From: Gordonia shandongensis DSM 45094
GTDB taxonomy: Bacteria; Actinomycetota; Actinomycetes; Mycobacteriales; Mycobacteriaceae
Direction of reading: 5' to 3'
NCBI RefSeq assembly: GCF_000423025.1
Contig: NZ_AUHE01000017.1
Coordinates: 1 to 64,000 of the forward strand
Length of the DNA stretch: 64,000 bases
Made by a program: the position numbers and the translations under genes. Positions 9,343-16,541 of this stretch are shown one piece after another (within the stretch, counting starts at the first letter, position 1; each line of letters starts with the position of its first letter). A model generated the notes under the pieces. The model was not told the origin of the DNA. It saw only the letters and a program-made list of their open reading frames with translations, and did no database searches.

Positions 9343-10272
9343 TCAGACCGCCAGGAGTCGATCGCGCACGGGCCGGCCCGCGCTGATGAGAGCCTCGCGG
9401 ACCATCGCGACCTCGGCGTCGGTGGCCTCGAGGAGGGGCGCGCGCACGGCGGCGTACGCGGTGACCCCGACCTCGCGGAGCGCCGCCTTCGCGGTCACGA
9501 CGCCCGGTGCCGACTTCATCAGGGCGATCGTCAGCGGTCGCACGGTGTCGTTGATCATGCGCGCGGTGCCGAGGTCGCCGGCGTCGACGGCGCCGATGAG
9601 CGCACGATGGTGGTCGGCGGCGACGGCGCCCACGACGCTCACCAGCCCGGAGGCGCCGGCCGCGAGGTACGGCAGGTTCAGCTCGTCGATGCCGCAGTAG
9701 TACGCGATCCCCGTCTCCGCCATCACCGACATGGCTTCGAAGAGGTCGCCCTTGGCGTCCTTGACGGCGAGGACGCGGGGATGGCGCGCCAGGTCGACGA
9801 TGGTCTCGCGAGTCAACGGCATGCCGGTGCGGCCCGGGATGTCGTACAGCATCACCGGGAGGTCCGTGGCGTCGGCGATGGCCGTGCAGTGCGCCACGAT
9901 CCCGGCCTGTGAGGGTTTGGAGTAGTACGGCGTCACGATCAGCAGGGCGTCGGCTCCGACCCCCGCGACGTCGCGGGCCATCGCGATGCTCTTCGCCGTG
10001 TGGTTGGTCCCGACGCCGACGACGATCCGTGCGGCGTGCCCGACGGCGGTGCGGACGTGGGCGGTGAGGGCGAGCAGCTCATCGTGGTCGAGGGTGGGGG
10101 CCTCGCCCGTCGTCCCCGCGACCACGATGCCGTCGCACCCGGTGGCGACCAGATGCTTGGCCACGGCGTCGATGCCCTTCACGTCGAGAGACCCGTCGGG
10201 GTTCATCGGTGTGGGCATGGCGACGAGGTTCGTTCCGAAGACCTCGCGCGCGGGACGCGTCGTGTTCTGCAT
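9343..10272 (-). CDS. dapA: 4-hydroxy-tetrahydrodipicolinate synthase (DapA family)
   Basis: 309-aa (beta/alpha)8 aldolase. Pyruvate Schiff-base lysine is in LAVKDAKGD (about residue 174), catalytic Tyr in LYDIPGRTG, and the TTGEAPTL motif is at about 54. It condenses pyruvate with aspartate semialdehyde on the way to lysine and diaminopimelate. RBS GGAGG precedes ATG 10272. It stands alone, divergent from a LysR gene, not beside dapB, so it may be a second DapA-family copy with another aldehyde substrate. Confidence 0.85.
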   Translation of the reverse strand: MQNTTRPAREVFGTNLVAMPTPMNPDGSLDVKGIDAVAKHLVATGCDGIVVAGTTGEAPTLDHDELLALTAHVRTAVGHAARIVVGVGTNHTAKSIAMARDVAGVGADALLIVTPYYSKPSQAGIVAHCTAIADATDLPVMLYDIPGRTGMPLTRETIVDLARHPRVLAVKDAKGDLFEAMSVMAETGIAYYCGIDELNLPYLAAGASGLVSVVGAVAADHHRALIGAVDAGDLGTARMINDTVRPLTIALMKSAPGVVTAKAALREVGVTAYAAVRAPLLEATDAEVAMVREALISAGRPVRDRLLAV

Positions 10273-10333
10273 GCCTCCATCCTGACGCCGACCGACCGTT
10301 CAGGACAAGCGAAGGGATCTGGACCTCAATCGT

Positions 10334-10339
10334 TAGAAT
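10334..10339 (+). promoter_or_regulatory. -10 hexamer of LysR gene, leaderless
   Basis: TAGAAT, 6 nt before ATG 10346 and with no RBS between. The 73-bp dapA/lysR-type intergenic region therefore holds two divergent promoters. Confidence 0.6.
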
Positions 10340-10345
10340 GGCTGC

Positions 10346-11233
10346 ATGATTGATGTGGGTGCCCTGAAGGCGCTGCGCGCGATCGCCGACCTGGGGACCA
10401 TGGCGCGGGCCGCGGCCGAGCTGGGTTTCACGCCGTCGGCGATCTCCCAGCAGATCAAACGTCTCGAAGCGCAGGTCGGCGTGCGGCTCACGGCGCCCGC
10501 GGGACGGCGCGTGGTCCTGACCCCCGCCGGGCAGGCGCTCGTGGAGTACGCGCCGGACGTCCTCAACGCCCTCGAGAGATCGTTGTCGGCGGCACGCTCG
10601 GTGGACGCCGGCGCGCCGCGCGGCGTGGTGCGGATCGCAGCGTTCAGCACCGGCGTCCGCGGCATCATCGCCCCCGCGCTCCGCGGCGTGCACGCGAAAC
10701 ATCCGGAGGTCCGCGTCCAGGTGGTGGAACTCGATCCGGAGCCCGCCGTCTACGCGGTCGAGTCCGGGAGCGCCGACCTCGCCATGGTGCACGACGCCGA
10801 CGGTGTGACCGTCGCCGTCCCCGACACCTTGGAACGCGCCCACCTGCACACCGACATCGGCGACCTGGTGCTCCCCGAATCGCATCCGCTCGCCACCGAG
10901 ACGAGCCCGGTCGGGCGGGACCGGCTCGACGGCTGCCGCTGGGTGACGAGTCCGGCCGGAACCGTCTGCCACCGCTGGTTCGAGCGGCTGTTCGCCGGAT
11001 CGGAGACGGCCCCCGACGTGGTGCACTCGGTCGACGACTTCGGCACCCAGATGGCGCTGGTGGCCGCGGGTGACGTCGTCGCGCTCATCCCGCGGCTGGC
11101 GCGCCCGACCGTCCCCGACGGCGTCGTCGTGCGGGAGCTGCAGGGCGCGCCGCGCCGCGAGGTGCACACCGTCTGGCGGTCGAGCGGTCAGGACGATCCC
11201 GCCCTGCGGGCCGTCCTCGCCGAACTCGGGTGA
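10346..11233 (+). CDS. LysR-type transcriptional regulator
   Basis: 295 aa. Winged HTH at residues 1-60 (MARAAAELGFTPSAISQQIKRL) followed by a periplasmic-binding-protein-like effector domain (about 90-290). Divergent arrangement with the dapA-type gene, 73 bp apart, suggests it controls that gene and itself, as is usual for LTTRs. The effector is unknown. It ends 6 bp before the convergent metallo-beta-lactamase gene. Confidence 0.88.
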   Translation: MIDVGALKALRAIADLGTMARAAAELGFTPSAISQQIKRLEAQVGVRLTAPAGRRVVLTPAGQALVEYAPDVLNALERSLSAARSVDAGAPRGVVRIAAFSTGVRGIIAPALRGVHAKHPEVRVQVVELDPEPAVYAVESGSADLAMVHDADGVTVAVPDTLERAHLHTDIGDLVLPESHPLATETSPVGRDRLDGCRWVTSPAGTVCHRWFERLFAGSETAPDVVHSVDDFGTQMALVAAGDVVALIPRLARPTVPDGVVVRELQGAPRREVHTVWRSSGQDDPALRAVLAELG

Positions 11234-11239
11234 CGACCG

Positions 11240-12358
11240 TCAGCGTCGCTCGGGGACCTCGATCGCCCCGTAGTTGAGGGTGCCGTGCGAGAACGACGGG
11301 ACGAGCGGCCACTGGCGCTTGAAGTGCGCGCACTCCGACGACGGCAACACCTGCGCCCAGCGCGGGTCGCGTGCCGACCGTGACGCCATCGTCTTCTCCT
11401 TCACCATCGAGTCGTACTGATCGAGGGTGTCTTCCAGCGTGTTGGCGTTGAGCACGACCTCGCGGCCGTAGAACGCGGCCTGCTGCTTGACCCCCGGGAT
11501 CTTCGACAGCTCCGGCTGCCAGTTGTCGGGGGCCATGCCGTTCTCCGACTGCACCCACACGCCGTCGGGCGTGTTCACGCACAGGGAGTGATTCCCGTCC
11601 GTGTGCCCCGGCGTCCACAGGAGGCTGACACCGACGCCCAGTTCGACGTCGCCGTCGAAGACCTCGAGCCGATCCTCGGGGACGCCGGCCATCCCGTTGT
11701 CGACGTACCACGCCCACTGCATCGGGTGCATCGACTCGAAGGTGCCGAGTTCCTTACGGTGCACGAGGAGCTTCGCGTTGGGGAACAGCGGCTCGCGCGG
11801 CGTGCTCTCGCCCTCGATCGGTTCGGTGGACCCCATGATCATCCGCACGTCCTGCACGTGGAGGTGGTCGAAACTCACGTAGTCGACGTCCTCATTGCGC
11901 AGGCCGAGGCTCGGGAGCACATCGTCCGGATCGTTGTAGTAGGTCGCGAAGAACTTCGCGACGCCCAACTTGTTGCCCAATGCCTGGATCTTGTCGTAGA
12001 AGGGCGCCTCCGCGGAACCCGCGGCCACCGTCGGCTCCCACACGAGGGTCTTGAGTTCGCCGTCGAAGCCCTGGAACTGGATCACCATCATCCGGTTGGT
12101 GATCGAGATGAACGGGTTCGCGTGGATCGAGTAGCCCTGGAACGCGAAGCGCGACGGGTACGGTGCCGTGGCGATGTCGACGGTGCGGATGGCCTCGACC
12201 CGTCCCTGCCGCACGAAGCGCTCGTGGTACTTCTCGGCGGCGGAACGGACGGCTTCGAGTCGGTCGCCGCGCGGCCAGATCTCGTGGACGCCGTCGAATT
12301 CGGGGATCGGGCGCAGGGTTGAGGTCGAGTGCGGGGTGGACGTGGTCTCGGGGGTCAT
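11240..12358 (-). CDS. metallo-beta-lactamase fold hydrolase
   Basis: 372 aa. Metal-binding motifs are FDHLHVQDVR (HxHxxD, a variant of HxHxDH) near residue 155 and TPGHTDGNHSL near 260. About 120 residues precede the first metal motif, longer than in a minimal MBL. ATG 12358 overlaps the upstream SDR stop (ATGA), so the two are co-translated. The family hydrolyses esters, lactones or thioesters; the partner SDR suggests a small catabolic or detoxification pathway. Specific substrate unknown. Confidence 0.8.
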   Translation of the reverse strand: MTPETTSTPHSTSTLRPIPEFDGVHEIWPRGDRLEAVRSAAEKYHERFVRQGRVEAIRTVDIATAPYPSRFAFQGYSIHANPFISITNRMMVIQFQGFDGELKTLVWEPTVAAGSAEAPFYDKIQALGNKLGVAKFFATYYNDPDDVLPSLGLRNEDVDYVSFDHLHVQDVRMIMGSTEPIEGESTPREPLFPNAKLLVHRKELGTFESMHPMQWAWYVDNGMAGVPEDRLEVFDGDVELGVGVSLLWTPGHTDGNHSLCVNTPDGVWVQSENGMAPDNWQPELSKIPGVKQQAAFYGREVVLNANTLEDTLDQYDSMVKEKTMASRSARDPRWAQVLPSSECAHFKRQWPLVPSFSHGTLNYGAIEVPERR

Positions 12359-13260
12359 GCGGGGTCTCCTTCGGTGTCTGTGGTGCCGGGCTCGCCCGTG
12401 TCTGTGGTGCCGGGCTCGCCCGTGTCGGCGGGCGGGGAGGGGCGGAAGGTCGTCGACTCGTAGGCCGCGCGGGCCGCGGTGTCGGCGGAAGCCACCTGGT
12501 CGGGGACCAGGACGCGCAGCACTTGGTCGCGGAGGAATTGCGGCAGAACGCCCGCCCAGCGGGTGAGCGGGCCCACGTAGGCGGGGATCGTGACCTCGAA
12601 TCGGGGACGACGCACGGTGCGGACGACGGCGGCGGCCACCTCCGACGGCGTCAGCATCCGGGCCGCGCCGGTGGCGGTTCCGGCGGCGAGGTCGGTCTCG
12701 ACGACGCCCGGCATGATCAGCGACAACTGGACGCCGGTGCCGCGCAACTCCTCGCGGACGCCGGTGAGGTAGCCGAGGACGCCGTGCTTGGTGGCCGCAT
12801 AGGTGGCCTCGCCGGGCGGGGAGAGGCGGGAGGCGGCCGACGCGATCGTGACGATGTGGCCGCGGCCGCGGCTGCGCATCCGGGGTGCGACGGTCCGGAC
12901 GCCGCGGATCACCCCGCCCAGGTTCACTCCGAGCATGCGGTCGGTGGCGGCGTCGGACTCGGCGTCGAACGGGCCGACCCACATGGTGCCGGCGTTGTTG
13001 ACCAGCACGTCGAGCGGACCGAAGCGGTCTTCGACGGTGTCGACGAAGGCGCGGAACGAGGTGGAGTCGGTGACGTCGAGGCTCAGCCCGATCACCTCGC
13101 CGGGCAGTTCGGCCGCCGCGGCCGCGGCCGTGTCGCCGAGGTCGCCGACGGCCACGCGCGCCCCGGCGGCGGCGAGTTGTCGGGCGATCTCCCGGCCGAT
13201 GCCGCGGGCTCCGCCCGTCACGGCGATGACCTGTCCTGCCAGGTCCGACGGGTCGCTCAT
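12355..13260 (-). CDS. short-chain dehydrogenase/reductase
   Basis: 301 aa. Rossmann NAD(P) motif TGGARGIG near residue 14, NNAG near 85, catalytic Ser in IASAAS and YAATK (Tyr/Lys) near 150-155. ATG 13260 (MSDPSDLAG) is chosen because the frame upstream is low-complexity and crosses the promoter. The C-terminal tail is odd: an octapeptide GEPGTTDT is repeated twice, encoded by a 24-bp tandem repeat just before the stop. It is first gene of an operon with the MBL-fold hydrolase and divergent from a TetR gene. Confidence 0.85.
   Translation of the reverse strand: MSDPSDLAGQVIAVTGGARGIGREIARQLAAAGARVAVGDLGDTAAAAAAELPGEVIGLSLDVTDSTSFRAFVDTVEDRFGPLDVLVNNAGTMWVGPFDAESDAATDRMLGVNLGGVIRGVRTVAPRMRSRGRGHIVTIASAASRLSPPGEATYAATKHGVLGYLTGVREELRGTGVQLSLIMPGVVETDLAAGTATGAARMLTPSEVAAAVVRTVRRPRFEVTIPAYVGPLTRWAGVLPQFLRDQVLRVLVPDQVASADTAARAAYESTTFRPSPPADTGEPGTTDTGEPGTTDTEGDPA
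12374..12421 (-). repeat. two 24-bp tandem repeats in SDR C-terminus
   Basis: Two identical 24-bp units (12374-12397 and 12398-12421) followed by a partial third (GTGTC). They encode the repeated GEPGTTDT tail of the SDR. Confidence 0.9.
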
Positions 13261-13277
13261 CGTGCCTCCATCCGTAA

Positions 13278-13295
13278 TGACATGACGATATGTCA
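13278..13295. promoter_or_regulatory. candidate operator between SDR and TetR genes
   Basis: Inverted repeat TGACAT-GACGAT-ATGTCA, 18 nt after the SDR start codon on the upstream side and 135 bp before the TetR start. Position and symmetry fit a TetR-family operator controlling the SDR/MBL operon and perhaps the regulator itself. Confidence 0.55.
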
Positions 13296-13340
13296 CATTC
13301 GTTGGTGCGACTATGCCACGATGCGTCTGCGCGGGGCAAG

Positions 13341-13398
13341 AGGTCGGGGTGCAACAGGCCGGGGTACAACAGGCCGGGTTACACAGGCCGGGGGCACG
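13341..13398 (+). repeat. four degenerate 15-bp direct repeats upstream of tetR
   Basis: Units AGGTCGGGGTGCAAC, AGGCCGGGGTACAAC, AGGCCGGGTTACAC and AGGCCGGGGGCACG run head to tail between the divergent promoters and the TetR RBS. They lie in the 5' leader of tetR; a longer in-frame reading of tetR would translate them, but the RBS favours GTG 13430. Confidence 0.75.
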
Positions 13399-13429
13399 AG
13401 GTCGGGCGGCGACAGACGAAGGAGCAGGC

Positions 13430-14044
13430 GTGGGCAGGCGGTATGCGGGCATCGCGCTCGAACAACGGACGCAGCTGCGGCGCGCAGCGCTCCTGGCCAG
13501 TGCGCTGGAGAACTTCGGGACCGCCGGCTATGCGGCCACATCCGTCAAGCAGATCTGCCTGACCGCGGAACTCACCGAACGGTACTTCTACCAGTCCTTC
13601 GCCGACCGTGAAGACGCCCTCGCAGCCCTGTACGACGACCTGTCGACCGCGATGCGCGAGGCCACCGTCGCGGCCGTCGCAGCCGTCGACGGCGACGACA
13701 TCGACGCCGTGGCGCGAGCCGGACTGGCCGCCTTCATCGGCTACCTCACCGACGACCCGCGGCGAGCACGCGTGGTGCTCATCGAGGTGGTCGGGGTGTC
13801 GTCGACCATGGAGCGACGCCGACACGACGTGCTCAGTGACTTCGCCGCCGTCGTCTCCTCGGTGTGGGCCGCCGGCGGCCACGAACTGGGTTCCCGCGAA
13901 CGCTCGCTGGCCGTTGCTCTCGTCGGCGCGGTGAACCACCTGCTCGTCGACTGGCTGCTCGGCGACCGCCGACAGGACGTCGCCGAACTCGTCGACGTCT
14001 GTGAACTGCTGTTCGCGGCGGCCGCCGAGAAGGTCGTCCGCTGA
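13430..14044 (+). CDS. TetR-family regulator of the SDR/MBL operon
   Basis: 204 aa. N-terminal HTH (about 12-60: AALLASALENFGTAGYAATS, then ELTERYFYQSFADRED) and a helical C-terminal domain. GTG 13430 is chosen because GAAGGAG lies 6 nt upstream. Divergent to the SDR/MBL operon with an inverted repeat between them, so it probably represses that operon in response to an unknown small molecule. Confidence 0.85.
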   Translation: MGRRYAGIALEQRTQLRRAALLASALENFGTAGYAATSVKQICLTAELTERYFYQSFADREDALAALYDDLSTAMREATVAAVAAVDGDDIDAVARAGLAAFIGYLTDDPRRARVVLIEVVGVSSTMERRRHDVLSDFAAVVSSVWAAGGHELGSRERSLAVALVGAVNHLLVDWLLGDRRQDVAELVDVCELLFAAAAEKVVR

Positions 14045-14153
14045 TCGACGGCCTCGGGCCGAGGGATTATCGCCCCGCTTCGGCGCGGTCGGGCGGGTGC
14101 CGGCCGTCGAGCGACTAGCCTCGGAGTCGATAGTGATCGCGGGAGGAGATTTC

Positions 14154-15398
14154 ATGGCCGTCGTGCTGCTCGACCCGACCCGGCCCGACCTGATCCCCGC
14201 CGGCGCGGTGGCATTCCTGGCGGACACCGTCGCGGTGACCGAGGACGTGCACCCGTCGGTGTTGTGGGAGTTGCCGTCGTACGAACTCACCGCGCTCGTC
14301 GGCGACGACGGCACCAAGACTCTCGTCAGCTCCGACCGCGAACACCCGGCGGTGCAGGCGCGTATCCGCGCCGGGGAGATCGTCGTCGAGGGGCACCCGA
14401 AATCGGGCGGCACTCTGCTCAAAGCGGTCGAGTTGATGGACACGCTGCGTCGGACGGGGCCGTGGGAGCGGCTGCAGACGCACCATTCCCTGCGGCGCTA
14501 CCTCCTCGAGGAGGTGTACGAGCTCCTCGACTCGATCGACCACGGTACGTCCGCGGAACTGCGCTCCGAACTCGGTGACGTGTTGCTGCAGGTGCTGTTT
14601 CACGCGCGGATCGCCGCGGACGCCGCCGTCGACTCGTTCGACATCGACGACGTGGCGCAGAGTTTCATCGACAAGGTGTCGTCCCGGACGCCCGGCGTGC
14701 TCGGCGGTGACCACAGTGATCTCGACAGGCAGATCGACGAATGGGAACAGGCCAAGGCGGCCGAACGCGCGGCGTCGAGCGTGCTCGACGGTGTCGTGAC
14801 CACGCAGCCCGCACTGAGCCTGGTCCAGAAGGTGTTCGAACGTCTCGCCGGAGCCGATTTCCCCGTCGCGGCGGTGAGCCCGTCGCTCTACCGGGTCGAC
14901 GTGCCCTTCCGGAAGCACATGGCGAGCAGCGTGGAGGACGATCTGCGCCGCCGCGCGATCGCCCTGATGGACGACGTCCGGCGCGCCGAAGCGGCCGCCG
15001 GTGAGGACGGCGTGGTGCCCCGCGACGAGAACACCTGGCGCAAATACCTCGGCATGGACTTCCTCGACGAGGCCGCCGCCCCCGGGGCGACAGACTGTGA
15101 CGACGGCGCCGACGATGAGGAGGTCCTCCTCGACGATGCGGACGACGAGGATCTGGCCGACCTCGCCGACTACGCCGATGAGGACTACGCCGATCAGAAC
15201 CATGCCGATCAGAACCATGCCGACGCAAGCGATGCCGACGATCGCTATGCCGACGATGACTACGAGGAGACCATCGTCGACGAAGACCCCGTGGCTCGCG
15301 GGAAGAAGGGCAAGAAGCGCAAGGTGAAGGGCGTCAAGGTCAAGAAGAAGGTGCCCGACATCGTCGTGCACGAGAAGTGGAGTGCGGCCGGCGAATAG
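14154..15398 (+). CDS. mazG: MazG nucleoside-triphosphate pyrophosphohydrolase, long tail
   Basis: 414-aa protein. An N-terminal segment (1-75) is followed by the MazG domain: LLEEVYELLDSI near 118 and LRSELGDVLLQVLFHAR near 140 give the EExxE and ExxD Mg-binding residues. MazG hydrolyses aberrant NTPs, cleaning the nucleotide pool. It corresponds to Rv1021. The C-terminus is unusual: after about residue 320 it has an acidic tract with six A-D-x-x-x pentapeptides, then a Lys-rich stretch (KKGKKRKVKGVKVKKK). RBS GGGAGGAG supports ATG 14154; a TAGCCT hexamer at about 14116 may be its -10. Confidence 0.9.
   Translation: MAVVLLDPTRPDLIPAGAVAFLADTVAVTEDVHPSVLWELPSYELTALVGDDGTKTLVSSDREHPAVQARIRAGEIVVEGHPKSGGTLLKAVELMDTLRRTGPWERLQTHHSLRRYLLEEVYELLDSIDHGTSAELRSELGDVLLQVLFHARIAADAAVDSFDIDDVAQSFIDKVSSRTPGVLGGDHSDLDRQIDEWEQAKAAERAASSVLDGVVTTQPALSLVQKVFERLAGADFPVAAVSPSLYRVDVPFRKHMASSVEDDLRRRAIALMDDVRRAEAAAGEDGVVPRDENTWRKYLGMDFLDEAAAPGATDCDDGADDEEVLLDDADDEDLADLADYADEDYADQNHADQNHADASDADDRYADDDYEETIVDEDPVARGKKGKKRKVKGVKVKKKVPDIVVHEKWSAAGE
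15174..15263 (+). repeat. six in-frame 15-bp repeats in mazG
   Basis: Six consecutive 15-bp units, all starting GCCGA, encode ADEDY, ADQNH, ADQNH, ADASD, ADDRY, ADDDY. Units 2 and 3 (15189-15218) are identical, indicating recent duplication. Confidence 0.92.
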
Positions 15399-15503
15399 GG
15401 ACCCACCCGCCCGTTTTTGTCGTAGGCACGCGCTAGTGTTCACACAACAGTACGAACACGGTGCGGTGTATCTCACCGATCGGGTCGGCAAGGGGTGGGG
15501 GCG

Positions 15504-16538
15504 ATGTCGGATCTCGACAGCATCTCGATGGATGCGAAGCCGGAACCCGAGCTGCCCGACGATCCGGGGTCGTTGGTGGCGGTCCTAGAGGCCGCGGCAG
15601 CCAAGCTGACCGCGACCGGGTGGACGCCAGTCACCGAGACAAGCTTATTGGTCGCCGCACACACGCTGCAGCGGGTGCGTCGACGGTTGGACGCGGCGGC
15701 TGCCGACGTCGTCGTCGAGGTCTCGGATCGGGGAGCATTTCGGACTGCGGGATACCTGTCGGTGCACCAGTACCTGGCTCAAGGGTTGCGGATGGGTGGC
15801 GGCGCGGCACGTCGGCAACGAGTGACCGCGCAAGCCATCGGATCGTTCACCGGGATATCGGGGCAGACACTCGAACCAGCACGACCGGCGACCGCTGCGG
15901 CCGTTGCGGACGGCGCCATCGGCACCGAGCACGTCATGGTCATCGACGAGATCTGTCAGCGGATTCCGACAGCAGTCACCCCGGAGACGCGGGCACAGGC
16001 CGAGGCAGACTTGGCGGCCGCGGCCCGCGACCTAACTCCCGAGGGAATCCGGTTGGTCGGGGTGCGATTGCTGGCGCACCTCGATCCGGACGGGCAGCTA
16101 ACCGACGACGCCGACCGGCATCGTCTCCGGTCGCTCGTCGTAGGTGGGCAGGATCGGCAATTGATGAGCCGTCTGCATGCCCGCATGACGCCGGTGTTGC
16201 GCGCAGAACTGGGGGTCGTCCTCCAGGGGTGGGCCGCGCTTGGGATGAATAACCCCGACGACCCGGCGTCGCCGGCCGGTCCGGAATCGGCCGCCGACCC
16301 GACGGCATTGGCAGCGGCTGCACAACGTGACCGGCGAGGCCTGGCGCAGCGCCAGCACGATGCATTACTGGCGTTGGTGCGGGCTGGACGCGCCCAGACG
16401 GGAACCCTCGACGGTTCACTGCGGTCGGAGTTGGTCATCACGATCACCGACGTGAACCACATCCACCACGCCGAGTTCCTAGGCGATACCGCGGGGCGAC
16501 ACCCGCCGCCCCGGCGGACCCGATCGGATGTCGAATAG
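15504..16538 (+). CDS. 13E12/DUF222 protein lacking its HNH domain
   Basis: 344 aa. The N-terminal DUF222 region typical of the 13E12 repeat family is present (TLQRVRRRLDAAAADVVVEV, RTAGYLSVHQYLAQGLRM). Full-length relatives run on to a C-terminal HNH nuclease with conserved Cys and His pairs; here none is present. After LRSELVITIT the sequence passes straight to DVNHIHHAEF and a short basic tail, which looks like the original C-terminal end, so an in-frame internal deletion may have removed the HNH domain. Codon use is a little less GC-biased than neighbours. Family members act as HNH nucleases and are often multi-copy; this copy is probably inactive. ATG 15504 follows a purine-rich RBS. Confidence 0.7.
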   Translation: MSDLDSISMDAKPEPELPDDPGSLVAVLEAAAAKLTATGWTPVTETSLLVAAHTLQRVRRRLDAAAADVVVEVSDRGAFRTAGYLSVHQYLAQGLRMGGGAARRQRVTAQAIGSFTGISGQTLEPARPATAAAVADGAIGTEHVMVIDEICQRIPTAVTPETRAQAEADLAAAARDLTPEGIRLVGVRLLAHLDPDGQLTDDADRHRLRSLVVGGQDRQLMSRLHARMTPVLRAELGVVLQGWAALGMNNPDDPASPAGPESAADPTALAAAAQRDRRGLAQRQHDALLALVRAGRAQTGTLDGSLRSELVITITDVNHIHHAEFLGDTAGRHPPPRRTRSDVE

Positions 16539-16541
16539 CCG

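Noticed and set aside
9292-9347. CTGACGGC/GCCGTCAG stem between the phosphatase and dapA genes
   Set aside because: The loop of about 38 nt and 8-bp stem are too weak to call a terminator with confidence.
11085-11717. Minus-strand frame overlapping the MBL gene 5' of its stop
   Set aside because: Arg/Gly-rich shadow; no start signal and no motif.
15420-15503. Possible LexA/SOS box upstream of the 13E12 gene (GTGTTC...GAACAC)
   Set aside because: The arms are 12 nt apart and point the wrong way for the actinobacterial TCGAAC-N4-GTTCGA site, so the match is not convincing.
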